From FEN-1279 sp964400285 (GTDB lineage: Bacteria > Bacteroidota > Ignavibacteria > Tepidaquicellales > Tepidaquicellaceae), in assembly GCA_964400285.1 (NCBI GenBank), contig CAYNTK010000010.1, positions 1-64,000 of the forward strand: 64,000 bases of DNA. The letters run 5' to 3'. The translations under genes and the position numbers were made by a program. The stretch's first letter is position 1; each line of letters opens with the position of its first letter. Shown here piece by piece: positions 8,503 to 18,345 of this stretch. Below the pieces are notes generated by a model. The model was not told the DNA's origin, made no database searches, and saw only the letters and a list, made by a program, of their open reading frames with translations.

Positions 8503-9021
8503 TTATACTATCTTATGTTTGTGTTTAATAAGTTCTTCAATTAACTTATCCACTTTCTCTTTTGTTAAATTTTCATAAAACTCTTTATTATTCACCTGCA
8601 TCATCGGTGCCGTTGCACAAGAACCAAGACATTCGACTTCTTCTATAGAAAACATTCCGTCTTTTGTTATTTCTTTATTTTTTATCTTCAATTTATCCGA
8701 TACATATTTAAATAATTCATATCCACCTCTTAACATACAGGAAACATTAGTGCAGATTTGTAAATGAATCTTTCCAACAGGCTTTTTATTAAACATAGTA
8801 TAAAATGTAACTACACCAAGAATATGTTCATACGGAATCTCGAGCAAATCACCAACATATCTCATCGAATCTTCAGAAATCCATCCCTCCTTTTCCTGCA
8901 CCATCCATAACACAGGAAGAAGAGCCGATTTAGAATCAGGATAATGCGATTTTATCTCATCCACTCTTTTTAACTCTTCTTCGTTGAATAAAACTTTATA
9001 TGTATTATTAATATTACTCAT
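8503..9021 (-). CDS. nuoE: NADH-quinone oxidoreductase subunit E
   Basis: About 172 aa from the ATG at 9021 (MSNINN); an upstream in-frame ATG at 9057 would add 12 residues that overlap an intercistronic hairpin, so the shorter form is preferred. It is the thioredoxin-like [2Fe-2S] subunit (cluster N1a): C90 and C95 (CTNVSC), C131 and C135 (CLGSC). The family signature LPVLWMVQEKEGWIS is present. It works with NuoF in the NADH dehydrogenase module. The inserted cassette starts exactly after its stop codon, leaving the protein intact. Confidence 0.93.
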   Translation of the reverse strand: MSNINNTYKVLFNEEELKRVDEIKSHYPDSKSALLPVLWMVQEKEGWISEDSMRYVGDLLEIPYEHILGVVTFYTMFNKKPVGKIHLQICTNVSCMLRGGYELFKYVSDKLKIKNKEITKDGMFSIEEVECLGSCATAPMMQVNNKEFYENLTKEKVDKLIEELIKHKHKIV

Positions 9022-9035
9022 TATGCGTTTTTTAC

Positions 9036-9053
9036 ATCCCGATTTATCGGGAT
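9036..9053. repeat. Intercistronic palindrome ATCCCGAT-TT-ATCGGGAT
   Basis: An 8-bp perfect stem with a 2-base core sits in the 42-base spacer between nuoD and nuoE. It lacks a T-run, so it is not a classical terminator. It could tune the stability or translation of the downstream nuoE message. Confidence 0.55.
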
Positions 9054-9063
9054 TCATTATTAA

Positions 9064-10341
9064 TTATTTATCCGCTTCTCCCATTACGGGGTCTGCACTT
9101 CCTATAATTACGACTGTATCCGAAATCATACAATCCTTCATCATTACAGGTAACACTTGAATATTACAAAAACTTGGTGAATGAATTTTTAACCTGAATG
9201 GATTTCCGGTGCCATCACTTTTTATATAAAATCCGAGTTCACCTTTTGATGATTCTATCGCAAAATAAGATTCTCCTACAGGCGGATTCACACCAAAATT
9301 AATCAACATAAAATCGTGAATTAGTTCTTCCATTTTAGTGTAGACTCTTTCTTTTTTAGGAAGTACTTTTTTCGGATTGTTTGCATTGTATGAACCTTTA
9401 GGAATCTTTGCAAGACATTGTTGCAATATTCTTGTAGATTGTACCATTTCCTCAACCCTTACATAATACCTTGCAAGACAATCACTCTCAGTATAAATAG
9501 GAATATCAAAATCAAGTCTATCATAAACTAAATATGGATCATCTTTTCTCAAATCTCTATTTATTCCTGCTGCTCTTAATATTGGTCCTGTAATTCCGTA
9601 ATCAATAACATCTTCTTTAGATATGTAACCAATACCTTCAGTTCTTATCAAAAAAATTTTATTTCTTTCAACTATATCCCTCATTTCCTGAAGATATTTT
9701 GGAAATTCATCGACAAATTTCTTTATAGCAGATAAAGCCGTTTCTGTAATATCTTGAGCTACACCTCCAATTCTTGTATAAGAAGTTGTGAACCTTACCC
9801 CTGTTAAAATATCATATATATCCAAAATTTTCTCTCGCTCTCTCATTGCCCAAAGGAAAGGTGTTAAAGCACCTATATCCATAACCATTGTTCCATAAGC
9901 TATCAAGTGAGATTGAATTCTTCCCAGTTCACAACATATAGTTCTTATATATTGTCCTCTTTCAGGAACTTCAAGATGAATAAGTTTTTCGACTGCCATA
10001 GCATAAGCAACATTATTTGCAATTGGTTGCAAATAATCCAATCTATCAGTATGTGGGATAAATTCTTGGTAAGTAGTGGCTTCCGCGAGTTTTTCATATC
10101 CTCTATGTAGATAACCCAAATCAGGAACAACTTTACGAATGGTTTCACCATCTAAACTTACAAGGAGTCTCAATACACCGTGCGTAGCAGGATGCTGTGG
10201 TCCCATATTAAGCACCATCTCGTTTTCAAGTGTATCATCGAAAGAAACACTTAAATCTTCAGATTCAAGAGCTTGTAAAATTTTTGTTTTTCGTATTTCG
10301 GGGTCGTCTTTTTGTAATTTTTCGTAAATCGTATTATGCAT
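9064..10341 (-). CDS. nuoD: NADH-quinone oxidoreductase subunit D
   Basis: A 425-aa 49-kDa-type subunit, the length usual for the family, that helps form the quinone pocket next to cluster N2. Conserved blocks include NMGPQHPATHGVLRL, DLGYLHRGYEKLAE and PVGESYFAIESSKGELGFY. It ends in GSADPVMGEADK, the typical C-terminus. It is not fused to NuoC. It follows nuoC by 33 bases in the minus-strand nuo operon. Confidence 0.95.
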   Translation of the reverse strand: MHNTIYEKLQKDDPEIRKTKILQALESEDLSVSFDDTLENEMVLNMGPQHPATHGVLRLLVSLDGETIRKVVPDLGYLHRGYEKLAEATTYQEFIPHTDRLDYLQPIANNVAYAMAVEKLIHLEVPERGQYIRTICCELGRIQSHLIAYGTMVMDIGALTPFLWAMREREKILDIYDILTGVRFTTSYTRIGGVAQDITETALSAIKKFVDEFPKYLQEMRDIVERNKIFLIRTEGIGYISKEDVIDYGITGPILRAAGINRDLRKDDPYLVYDRLDFDIPIYTESDCLARYYVRVEEMVQSTRILQQCLAKIPKGSYNANNPKKVLPKKERVYTKMEELIHDFMLINFGVNPPVGESYFAIESSKGELGFYIKSDGTGNPFRLKIHSPSFCNIQVLPVMMKDCMISDTVVIIGSADPVMGEADK

Positions 10342-10374
10342 ATAAATTTATTCGCAGTATCTAAATATCAAATT

Positions 10375-10857
10375 TTATTTTTTAGGTAAATGTATTGAAT
10401 CTGGAACTCCCATCAAAGGAAAATCTTTTCTCAAAGGAAAATATTCATATTCTTCAGGCATATAAATTCTTCGTAAATCAGGATGTCCGATAAAATTAAT
10501 TCCAAACATATCATACGTTTCTCTTTCATACCAGTTTGCACCTTTCCACAATGCTGTCAAGCTTGGCATTTCAGGCTTTTTCGTATCGAGAGGAACTTTT
10601 ACAAAAATTCTATCCTTAAATTTTATCGAATACAAGCTACAAATCACTTCGAATCTTTTTTCTTTTTTAAAATTATCTACTCCTAGAACATCAAGTAAAA
10701 TATCAAACGAAATATCAACATCCGATTTTAAAATCGAACAAACATTCAAAACATCTTCAGGTTTTGCGATAATAGCAGGCGTCCCATTAATATCTAAATA
10801 TTCGACATTAAAATCATTTAATCGTGATTTAATTAACTCTAATCTATCTTGATTCAT
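10375..10857 (-). CDS. nuoC: NADH-quinone oxidoreductase subunit C
   Basis: A 160-aa 30-kDa-type subunit. The signature WYERETYDMFGINFIGHPDL and the following RRIYMPEEYEYFPLRKDFP are complete. It has no cofactor and connects NuoB and NuoD in the hydrophilic arm. It is a separate gene, unlike the NuoCD fusion of enterobacteria. It lies between nuoB (57 bases upstream) and nuoD (33 bases downstream). Confidence 0.94.
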   Translation of the reverse strand: MNQDRLELIKSRLNDFNVEYLDINGTPAIIAKPEDVLNVCSILKSDVDISFDILLDVLGVDNFKKEKRFEVICSLYSIKFKDRIFVKVPLDTKKPEMPSLTALWKGANWYERETYDMFGINFIGHPDLRRIYMPEEYEYFPLRKDFPLMGVPDSIHLPKK

Positions 10858-10914
10858 CTTTTTTAACTTGAACTCTTTATTTTTTATATTAAAATTTTAT
10901 TTCCCTTTATTTCA

Positions 10915-11403
10915 TCATACTTGACTACTTGCAGGCTTTTCACCCTTTTTAATTTTTTCTTGAATAGTAATTAATGCATTTAGTAAATTATCTGGTCTTG
11001 GAGGACAACCTGCAACGTATAAATCAACAGGTAAGAACTGGTCGATTCCTTGTACAACCGAATATGTCCTATACATTCCGCCACTCGATGTGCAAGCACC
11101 CATTGCAATCACCCATTTCGGGTCAGGCATCTGGTCATAAATTTTTCTTACAACTCTTGACATTTTATAAGTTACAGTTCCTGCTACTATCATAATATCG
11201 GATTGTCGTGGAGAGAATCTAAACACTTCGCTACCAAATCTGGATATATCGAACCTCGGTCCGGCGGTAGCCATCATTTCGATTGCACAACACGAAATAC
11301 CCATTGGCATTGGCCATAATGCATTACTCCTCGACCACTGAATAAGTGCATCTATTTTAGATGTAAAAAATCCGTCTTTATTTAATTTTTCCTCTAATCC
11401 CAT
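10915..11403 (-). CDS. nuoB: NADH-quinone oxidoreductase subunit B
   Basis: A 162-aa subunit that holds the [4Fe-4S] cluster N2, the electron donor to quinone. All four ligands are present: C38 and C39 (GISCCAIEM), C104 (GACTSSGGMY) and C133 (VAGCPPRPDNLL). It overlaps the end of nuoA by 10 bases, so the two are probably translationally coupled. Confidence 0.95.
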   Translation of the reverse strand: MGLEEKLNKDGFFTSKIDALIQWSRSNALWPMPMGISCCAIEMMATAGPRFDISRFGSEVFRFSPRQSDIMIVAGTVTYKMSRVVRKIYDQMPDPKWVIAMGACTSSGGMYRTYSVVQGIDQFLPVDLYVAGCPPRPDNLLNALITIQEKIKKGEKPASSQV

Positions 11404-11762
11404 TTCATTACTTTCTTTTTAAATTCGTATAATAAACCTAATACAAGTATAAAAATAAATATTAAAGCTATTATAAAAGAATAAACCATAATGGGTTTTG
11501 GAAAGTTCAGAAAAGAAATTGCCCACGGATATAAAAATACAACTTCTATGTCAAATACAATGAAACTTACCGCTACCATATAATATTTTACCGAAGACCT
11601 CTCCCTTGCCGTTCCAACAGGTTCCATTCCGCTTTCATAAGTAGATAATTTCTCCTTATTTGGGTTTCTTGGACCAAATAAAGTAGAAAATTTTATCATC
11701 ACAATCGCCATTCCAATGGAAAATGCAAGTATAATAAATATTGGTATATAATTTTCTATCAT
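11394..11762 (-). CDS. nuoA: NADH-quinone oxidoreductase subunit A
   Basis: About 122 aa from the ATG at 11762 (MIENYIPIF). A longer frame to 11816 exists, but its first 18 residues are not like NuoA and the shorter form has the family length. Three membrane segments are visible, with the conserved loop YESGMEPVG between the first and second and FDIEVVFLYPW in the second. It is the first gene of the nuo run; the 120-base spacer upstream, to the acyl-CoA ligase gene, should hold the promoter, but I see no clear consensus. Confidence 0.9.
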   Translation of the reverse strand: MIENYIPIFIILAFSIGMAIVMIKFSTLFGPRNPNKEKLSTYESGMEPVGTARERSSVKYYMVAVSFIVFDIEVVFLYPWAISFLNFPKPIMVYSFIIALIFIFILVLGLLYEFKKKVMKWD

Positions 11763-11884
11763 AATTCTTAAATATAATATTTTTTCAGTATAAAAGAAGT
11801 ATATATGATTGGTCATTTAAGTCGAAAATTTCACGCAATCTAAAAATCTTATCCCTTTCTAAATTTTACCTTAAACTTTCTACT

Positions 11885-13666
11885 TTATACTATATGGTAC
11901 ATAAGTTCTATTACATCTTTATATTTTTCTTCAACAAATTTTCTTTTTATTTTAAGTGTCGGTGTCAATTCTCCTTCTTCTATAGTAAATGGCTTATTTA
12001 ATAAAGTAAATTTCCTAATTTTCTCGTGAACCGCTAAATCTTTTTGGACTTCATTTAAGTCTGATTCGATTTTCTTCAATATTGTTTGATTTGTTAGTAA
12101 TTCTGATTCTACCGAAACTTCCGCTCCGATTTTCTTTGCCAATGATGATAGCTCATTAATTTCAGGAACAATCAATGCGGTTACATACATTCGCCCGTCC
12201 CCTATCACCAGTACCTGGTCAACATAAGGCAAATGCAGAATTAAATCCTCTATATGTGCAGGAGCTATATATTTTCCGCCCGATGATTTAAACAATGATT
12301 TCTTTCTGTCTGTAATCACTAAATTCCCCTGTTCATTCCACCTGCCCAAATCACCCGTATGCATCCATCCGTCCACTATTGCCGATTCAGTTTCTTCGGG
12401 ATTGTTATAATATCCTTTCATAACCAAATCACCTTTCACAAGTATCTCTCCGTCTTCTGCAAGTTTCACTTCAACACCTCTTAAAGGTCGACCTACAGAA
12501 CCATAAACTAAAAATTCAGGCAAATTCACGCTAATCACAGGTGAAGTTTCAGTCATCCCGTATCCTTCGAGTGTAACAATTCCAATCGCATCGAAAAACT
12601 CACCTACCATTTTATTCAACGCTCCTCCACCCGACACAAAAAATCTTAACCTTCCTCCTGTCTTCTCTCGGATTTTATGATATACAAGTCTATCGAATAT
12701 TTTCCACCTTAATGAAGATTTGTTTCTACCGTTCGTCTTCGCATAAAGCATTGCCAATAAAAATAATTTCTTTTTATATCCATTTGGCATTTCATCTCCA
12801 CTTTTCATCAGGCGATTATACATTTTATCCAGTAATCTCGGTACGGTAATTACCATAGTCGGTTTTACTTCCTGCATTTGAATACCTATTGTGTCTATAC
12901 TCTGCGCAAAATAAATTTTCGAACCCGAGAAAAAAGCAAGATAATATCCCGCTGTCCTTTCGTAAATATGTGAATAAGGCAGATAAGAAAGAAATACATC
13001 ATCTTCGGTAATTGGCAATGTGTTCATACAGGAAATTACATTCGAATACAGGTTTTTTTGTGTCAGCATTACTCCTTTAGGAATTCCTGTTGTTCCAGAT
13101 GTATAAATTATAGTAACCAAATCTTCTTCATCTACTTTTCTCAGTATTTCTTCTACTTTTACAATCAATTTTTCCCTGTCATTTTTTTTCTTTTCCTTTA
13201 ATATTTCCGAAAAAGAAATAATAGATTCATTATGAATTTTTGTTTTTAAATCGTTAAAAGAAATTATATATTTCAGGTCGGGTAATTCATTCCTCACTTT
13301 CAAAACCTTTTCCATTTGCAGGTTATTCGATACAAAGCAGGCAATACTTTTTGAATCATTTAAAATATATTTTATAGATTCCGAGCTAAGCGTTGTATAT
13401 ATCGGAACATTAATAAATCCCGATAAAACGCATGCCAAATCCGTAATAATCCACTCCGTACGATTTTCCGAAATTATTGCAAGTTTGCTTCCCTGCTGAA
13501 TTCCAAGCTTAAAAAGATAATCACGCAATGTAAAAATTCGATTAAAAAGTTCACTTCTATTTATACCGTAATATTTTTTCTCTGATTTAGTAAAAATAAT
13601 CTCTTCGGTAGGACTGTAATTAATAAAAGAATTTAGAATAAGTTGTACTAAAGTTTTCCGCGACAT
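11885..13666 (-). CDS. AMP-forming long-chain acyl-CoA synthetase
   Basis: A 593-aa member of the ANL superfamily that activates fatty acids with ATP and CoA. The AMP-binding P-loop YTSGTTGIPKGVM is at residues 188-200. The A5 motif GYGMTETSP, the A7/A8 region GWMHTGDLG and TDRKKSLFKSSGGKYIAP follow. The layout and length match FadD15-type ligases, which lack membrane segments. It lies upstream of nuoA on the same strand, 120 bases away, so a shared transcript is possible. The chain-length preference cannot be read from sequence. Confidence 0.9.
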   Translation of the reverse strand: MSRKTLVQLILNSFINYSPTEEIIFTKSEKKYYGINRSELFNRIFTLRDYLFKLGIQQGSKLAIISENRTEWIITDLACVLSGFINVPIYTTLSSESIKYILNDSKSIACFVSNNLQMEKVLKVRNELPDLKYIISFNDLKTKIHNESIISFSEILKEKKKNDREKLIVKVEEILRKVDEEDLVTIIYTSGTTGIPKGVMLTQKNLYSNVISCMNTLPITEDDVFLSYLPYSHIYERTAGYYLAFFSGSKIYFAQSIDTIGIQMQEVKPTMVITVPRLLDKMYNRLMKSGDEMPNGYKKKLFLLAMLYAKTNGRNKSSLRWKIFDRLVYHKIREKTGGRLRFFVSGGGALNKMVGEFFDAIGIVTLEGYGMTETSPVISVNLPEFLVYGSVGRPLRGVEVKLAEDGEILVKGDLVMKGYYNNPEETESAIVDGWMHTGDLGRWNEQGNLVITDRKKSLFKSSGGKYIAPAHIEDLILHLPYVDQVLVIGDGRMYVTALIVPEINELSSLAKKIGAEVSVESELLTNQTILKKIESDLNEVQKDLAVHEKIRKFTLLNKPFTIEEGELTPTLKIKRKFVEEKYKDVIELMYHIV

Positions 13667-13875
13667 AAATTTAAATTCTTGTGAAACTTAAGTTAATTAT
13701 ATATTTAATTTTAAAAAATGGAAAAATTTTATTTCCCCTTGATTTCAAATGTTTAAAATCATAATTTTATAAAAATTAACCTAAAATACCTTTTTATACT
13801 TCATTTTTACTAATTATTTTCTAACTTAAGAATTAATTTTTCGAATAGTTAACAACTAAAACTAAATAATTTATT

Positions 13876-14718
13876 TTGAATAAAAAGATTCAAAAGTGTT
13901 ATATTTGCATTGTTTTATTTGCATTAATGGGTATTTTGATAACTTCCTGTGAAAAGAGCGATGATTCAGTGATAGACCCGATTTATAAATCCCCTATTTT
14001 AAGAAGTATTTATAAATCGAAAGATACTGTTTTTACAACATCCACTTCGCCGCTTATCAATTTAAATGTTTCCGTATCGGTTGACCCGAATGGCGGAGGA
14101 GAGATAAAATCGGTAACGTGTAAAGTAAAATCTCCTCAAAACTCCGTTATTGCAACTTTTACAATGCATGATGATGGTATCGCTCCGGATTCTGTTCCCG
14201 GCGATGGGAGATATTCCTGCACCGTAAATATTACAAATATTTCCTGCCTGCTTGTTGGCGGGTATTCGGTTGAATTGCTCGCTGAAAATTTATCAGGGCT
14301 TTTAAGCTCTCAAATTAACAGCTCCTTTTATGTTGTTATGACAAATAATCAGGCACCAATCGTATCAGGTTTATATGCTCCCGATAGCATTGCAATTCCG
14401 ACAACAGGAGTTACTCTCAATACACTTTCGGTTTATGCACTCGATTCAAACGGAACTTGTGATATTAAAAGAGTTTTCTTCAATTCTTACAGACCGGACA
14501 GCTCTATCACTGGCGGCAGTCCATTCACAATGTATGATGACGGCAATTTGTTAGAGCACGGAGATACTGTTGCAAATGACGGAAGATTTTCTTTAATAAT
14601 TCAAATTACCTCAGCACAGACAACTGTCGGCTGGTATACTTTTAAATATCAGGCAGAGGATAACTCGGGTCTTTTAAGCAACCAGTTAATTGGCAGAATT
14701 TATATTTATCGTCCATAA
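13876..14718 (+). CDS. Lipoprotein with two extracellular beta-sandwich repeats
   Basis: A 280-aa protein from a TTG start. The lipobox LITSC places the lipidated cysteine near residue 25. Two similar domains follow: the first contains MHDDGIAPDSVPGDGRYSC and the second MYDDG, later GDTVANDGRFSL. The DDG...GDG spacing suggests Ca-binding or Ig-like choice-of-anchor folds. It ends 3 bases before the next secreted protein and probably belongs to one transcription unit with it and the PorV/PorQ-like genes. Function unknown; it may be a surface partner of the T9SS cargo. Confidence 0.75.
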   Translation: MNKKIQKCYICIVLFALMGILITSCEKSDDSVIDPIYKSPILRSIYKSKDTVFTTSTSPLINLNVSVSVDPNGGGEIKSVTCKVKSPQNSVIATFTMHDDGIAPDSVPGDGRYSCTVNITNISCLLVGGYSVELLAENLSGLLSSQINSSFYVVMTNNQAPIVSGLYAPDSIAIPTTGVTLNTLSVYALDSNGTCDIKRVFFNSYRPDSSITGGSPFTMYDDGNLLEHGDTVANDGRFSLIIQITSAQTTVGWYTFKYQAEDNSGLLSNQLIGRIYIYRP

Positions 14719-14721
14719 AAA

Positions 14722-16353
14722 ATGAAAATGAAAAAATTAAATATTATAATATTATTTTTTATATTAACAGGCTTTTTAAACGCTCAGTATATTACTCATC
14801 CGAAGGAATTTAAGCTTTCGAAGAATGCTTTTAAGGAATTCAGAGTAAATCAAATAGATAAAAAGCAGGCATCAGTAATAGCCAATCCGAATAGGTCTAA
14901 ATACCCTATCAGTAATTTTATCGTTAGGATTTTTCCCGTTGGTGACACGGTTTGGTTTGCAACTGGAAGCGGACTGATGAGAACCACTGACCACTTTAAA
15001 ACTTTCGAAAACTATTATGGAATTGCACCGTTTGGGATCGATGATTTATCAGGTCTGGCTTTGTATAAAAATTTAGTTGTGGTTGCAACCGCAACTACGC
15101 AGGAGATTAGTGGTGAAGATATTCCTGTCGGAACAGGCATAAAAATATCTACTGATTATGGATTAAATTGGAATTCATTTCCTCAGCCCGTAGACGGGTT
15201 AAACGATACATCTATTATGTACGGTAATAATCGTTTGTATGCACTTCCTGTGGTTGTTCCTCAGCAAAATCTCTCTTATGACATTGAAATCACGAGAACA
15301 AAAAATGATTTGAACAATTTTACAATCTGGATAACATCATGGGGTGGCGGTTTAAGGAAATCCACCGACTACGGCAACACCTGGCAGAGAGTGGTTTTAC
15401 CTCCGGATAATCTCGATAGCATTAGAGTAATAGATACAGGTTACACTTTTAGTGTTAATGTTCGTAACAACTATAATCAAACACCATTTTGCGTAAAAGC
15501 ATTGAACGATTCAACACTATTCGTAGGAACCGCAAACGGTATCAATAAATCGACGGATTGGGGTTTAAGCTGGAGAAAATATAGCTTTCAAAATACAGGT
15601 CACGGAAATAACGGCGTTTCGGGAAACTTTGTAGTTAATCTTCATATTCAAAGATACGGCGGAAAAGAAATAGTCTGGGGTGCATGTAAAAGAGCTAATG
15701 ACAATAATGAAATAAATGCTATCAGCTATACTACAAATTATGGTGTAAACTGGGCTTATACCCTTGTAGATGTCCCTCCCAGAAATATAAGTTCAAAGGA
15801 TTCAATCGTTTTTGCGGAAACGGATAAAGGTTTGTGGAGAAGTTATTTCGGAAAATTTGACTGGACAAAACCCGGTCTTATATATGATGAAGAAACTCGT
15901 GACCAATTAAAATCAAGCAATTTTTACTCTGGAGCCTATATTAATGACTCACTGTATTTTGGTAGTGGTGATGGTCTATGCAGAACTCTTGAAAATGGTC
16001 AACCATGGACAGCAAAATGGAAGATATTCAGAGCTATGAAAGAAATTGATTTAAATTCTGATTTGAAAACGTATGCAGCTCCAAATCCCTTTTCACCAAA
16101 TTACGAAGTTACAAGATTTTTTTATAAATCCGGAAAAGCAACTTCCAAAATCACAATAAAAATTTTTGATTTCGGTATGAACCCGGTAAGAACAGTTATT
16201 CAGAATGCAATTAGAAATAGCCCCGATGAACTTTTCACAATCTGGGACGGTAAAAATGACAATGGTTATCAGGTTGCAAACGGTGTATATTTTTACAGAA
16301 TCGAAATTGACGGCGATACTCCTGTATGGGGAAAAATTTTAGTATTACAATAA
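14722..16353 (+). CDS. Secreted propeller protein with FlgD-like C-terminal domain
   Basis: A 543-aa exported protein (signal peptide ending LNAQ). The middle has sialidase/YCF48-like units (ATGSGLMRTTDHFKTF, SWGGGLRKSTDYGNTW, VGTANGINKSTDWGLSW). The last 85 residues contain AAPNPFSPN, WDGKNDNGYQVANGVYFYRI and a basic tail, the FlgD-like form of the Por-secretion sorting domain. It is therefore a likely type IX cargo. The preceding lipoprotein and the two following PorV/PorQ-like barrels make a compact secretion-related unit. No enzymatic residues are recognisable. Confidence 0.8.
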   Translation: MKMKKLNIIILFFILTGFLNAQYITHPKEFKLSKNAFKEFRVNQIDKKQASVIANPNRSKYPISNFIVRIFPVGDTVWFATGSGLMRTTDHFKTFENYYGIAPFGIDDLSGLALYKNLVVVATATTQEISGEDIPVGTGIKISTDYGLNWNSFPQPVDGLNDTSIMYGNNRLYALPVVVPQQNLSYDIEITRTKNDLNNFTIWITSWGGGLRKSTDYGNTWQRVVLPPDNLDSIRVIDTGYTFSVNVRNNYNQTPFCVKALNDSTLFVGTANGINKSTDWGLSWRKYSFQNTGHGNNGVSGNFVVNLHIQRYGGKEIVWGACKRANDNNEINAISYTTNYGVNWAYTLVDVPPRNISSKDSIVFAETDKGLWRSYFGKFDWTKPGLIYDEETRDQLKSSNFYSGAYINDSLYFGSGDGLCRTLENGQPWTAKWKIFRAMKEIDLNSDLKTYAAPNPFSPNYEVTRFFYKSGKATSKITIKIFDFGMNPVRTVIQNAIRNSPDELFTIWDGKNDNGYQVANGVYFYRIEIDGDTPVWGKILVLQ

Positions 16354-16368
16354 ATAAATTTATTATTA

Positions 16369-17406
16369 ATGTATAAAAAGATTTTCTTAATATTCACGAT
16401 TTTATTTCTTTCGCATCTTAATGCTGATGCTCAACTCGGAAGCTATGCAGGCAGTTTCGCCAGAATGGGATTCGGTGCAAGAGGACTCGCAATGGGAAAC
16501 GCTTTAGTTTCTGATATATTCGGAGATGTAAGTGGTTATTACAACCCTTCGCTCGCTTGCTTTCAGGAATTGGGAATTCTGAATTTTGGATATACTGCAA
16601 TGACATTGGATAGAAGATTAAATTTCGTTGGTTTTGCAAAAAAATTCAAATTGCAGAATCAGGAAAAAGGTGGAGCTGGCATTTCGATTTCTTGGATTAA
16701 TTCCGGAGTATCCGATATAGATGGTAGAGATAATGATGCAAAACAAATCGGTACGCTATCTACATTTGAAAATCAATTCTATTTAGGTACTGGATTTTTA
16801 TTGGATGAGAATTTTGCTCTCGGAATCGGATTTAAATTATATTATGCAAAACTGTACGACGAAGTAAAAACTAAATCGATTGCTTTTGACATTGGTGCTT
16901 TGTATAAAGTTCGACCTAATTTAAGTATCGGATTTGCTATCAGAGATATTTCAGCAAGATATAAATGGGAAACATCCGACTTATATGGAGCTGAGTTAGG
17001 CACTACTACCGAAAATAAATTTCCTGTTATGGCAGATTTAGGAGCAACTTATCTTTTACCTAAAAATTTAGGAACTGCTTCTTTGGAATTCGAAACTATT
17101 TTCAATCCGAGGTTTGAAACTAAAGATACTTCGGGTGTTGTTACTAAAAGTAATAGAACTTATAATTATATAATTAAGTTTGGAACTGAATTAAAATTAT
17201 CCGAACAATTAAAAATTAGAGCAGGTGTTGATAGAATGGATTTAAAAGCTGATGACTTTTTCGGAAATATTAAACCGGGTCTTGGAGTTGGATTTTATAA
17301 AACATTTTCAAAAGATGTAACTTTGGGTGTTGACTATTCTTTTCAGCTTGAACCATTTACTCATGAACCAATTCATAACGTTGGAATCGGCTTTAAATTT
17401 AAATAA
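16369..17406 (+). CDS. PorV/PorQ family outer-membrane protein
   Basis: A 345-aa beta-barrel. Signal peptide to about residue 22 (LNADAQ). The family start GSYAGSFARMGFGARGLAMG is followed by alternating strands up to a final GIGFKFK. PorV and PorQ are outer-membrane parts of the type IX secretion system that shuttle cargo; FadL-like folds are known for the family. It lies 15 bases after the T9SS cargo gene and 40 before its paralogue. Confidence 0.82.
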   Translation: MYKKIFLIFTILFLSHLNADAQLGSYAGSFARMGFGARGLAMGNALVSDIFGDVSGYYNPSLACFQELGILNFGYTAMTLDRRLNFVGFAKKFKLQNQEKGGAGISISWINSGVSDIDGRDNDAKQIGTLSTFENQFYLGTGFLLDENFALGIGFKLYYAKLYDEVKTKSIAFDIGALYKVRPNLSIGFAIRDISARYKWETSDLYGAELGTTTENKFPVMADLGATYLLPKNLGTASLEFETIFNPRFETKDTSGVVTKSNRTYNYIIKFGTELKLSEQLKIRAGVDRMDLKADDFFGNIKPGLGVGFYKTFSKDVTLGVDYSFQLEPFTHEPIHNVGIGFKFK

Positions 17407-17446
17407 TTCGATTTTAAAAATGTAAAAAGGAAATTTTATAAATAAT

Positions 17447-18343
17447 ATGAAGAAAACCTTTCTCGTAATTTTTGCTTTACTAATTACTGTCGTCTCACAC
17501 GCTCAAAATGACGGTTCTGCAAATACCGGTCTGGCATTTTTAAAACTCGGTGTAGGTGCAAGAGCACTTGCTATGGGTGATGCATATTCTTCGGTAACTG
17601 AAGACGGAACTGCTGTTATTTACAATCCTGCAAGATTGAATTCGGGTAATAATAATAATGTTACCTTAATGTACAATTCTGCAATGAAAGACTTAACTAA
17701 TAATTTCATTGGTGCAAAATTTGTATATAATAAACTTGGTATTGGAATCGGTTTGTTAAAAACAAGCGTTGAGGGTATTGAAATCAGAAATATCCCGGGT
17801 GCACCTATCGATAAATTCGATGCTCAAAATCTATCGTTGAACGTATCATTATGCTATGAAATATATAATAATTTATCTTTCGGAATAACTTCGAAAATGT
17901 TATATGAGAAAATCTATATTGACGAGGCATCAGGATACGCATTTGATATCGGAACAAACTACAAAAAAGATAATGTTAGCTTTTCATTTGTCCTTTCTAA
18001 TCTTGGCTCGATGAACGAACTAAAAGAAACAAGCTCAAAACTGCCAACATCTATTAGGTTTGGTGGAGCATATAATTTTTTTAAAAGTAATTTAAATTTT
18101 GTATTTGCACTTGAAGGATATAAAGTTCTCGATGGCGGAAAGCTACATATTAATTCTGGTGCTGAAGTTTGTTACAAGGATATTTTATTTATACGGGCAG
18201 GATATCAAACTGCGTATGAAAATAAAGGTTTAACAACTGGAGTTGGATTAAAATATAAAGGAATTCTTTTAGATTATGCTTTTATTCCATATTCGGATTC
18301 ATTTGGAACAAGTAACACAATATCATTGGGATTTAATTTTTAG
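17447..18343 (+). CDS. PorV/PorQ family outer-membrane protein (second copy)
   Basis: A 298-aa paralogue of the preceding gene. Signal peptide to about residue 19 (VSHAQ). It has the diagnostic block GLAFLKLGVGARALAMGDAY and YNPARL, and ends GFNF, a typical outer-membrane C-terminal phenylalanine. It is about 45 residues shorter than its neighbour, mostly in loops. Two adjacent copies suggest a specialised shuttle for the neighbouring cargo; which of PorV or PorQ it resembles more cannot be decided by eye. Confidence 0.82.
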   Translation: MKKTFLVIFALLITVVSHAQNDGSANTGLAFLKLGVGARALAMGDAYSSVTEDGTAVIYNPARLNSGNNNNVTLMYNSAMKDLTNNFIGAKFVYNKLGIGIGLLKTSVEGIEIRNIPGAPIDKFDAQNLSLNVSLCYEIYNNLSFGITSKMLYEKIYIDEASGYAFDIGTNYKKDNVSFSFVLSNLGSMNELKETSSKLPTSIRFGGAYNFFKSNLNFVFALEGYKVLDGGKLHINSGAEVCYKDILFIRAGYQTAYENKGLTTGVGLKYKGILLDYAFIPYSDSFGTSNTISLGFNF

Positions 18344-18345
18344 CT

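Noticed and set aside
9022..9057. Extended NuoE N-terminus
   Set aside because: It would encode an intercistronic hairpin and is not like NuoE.
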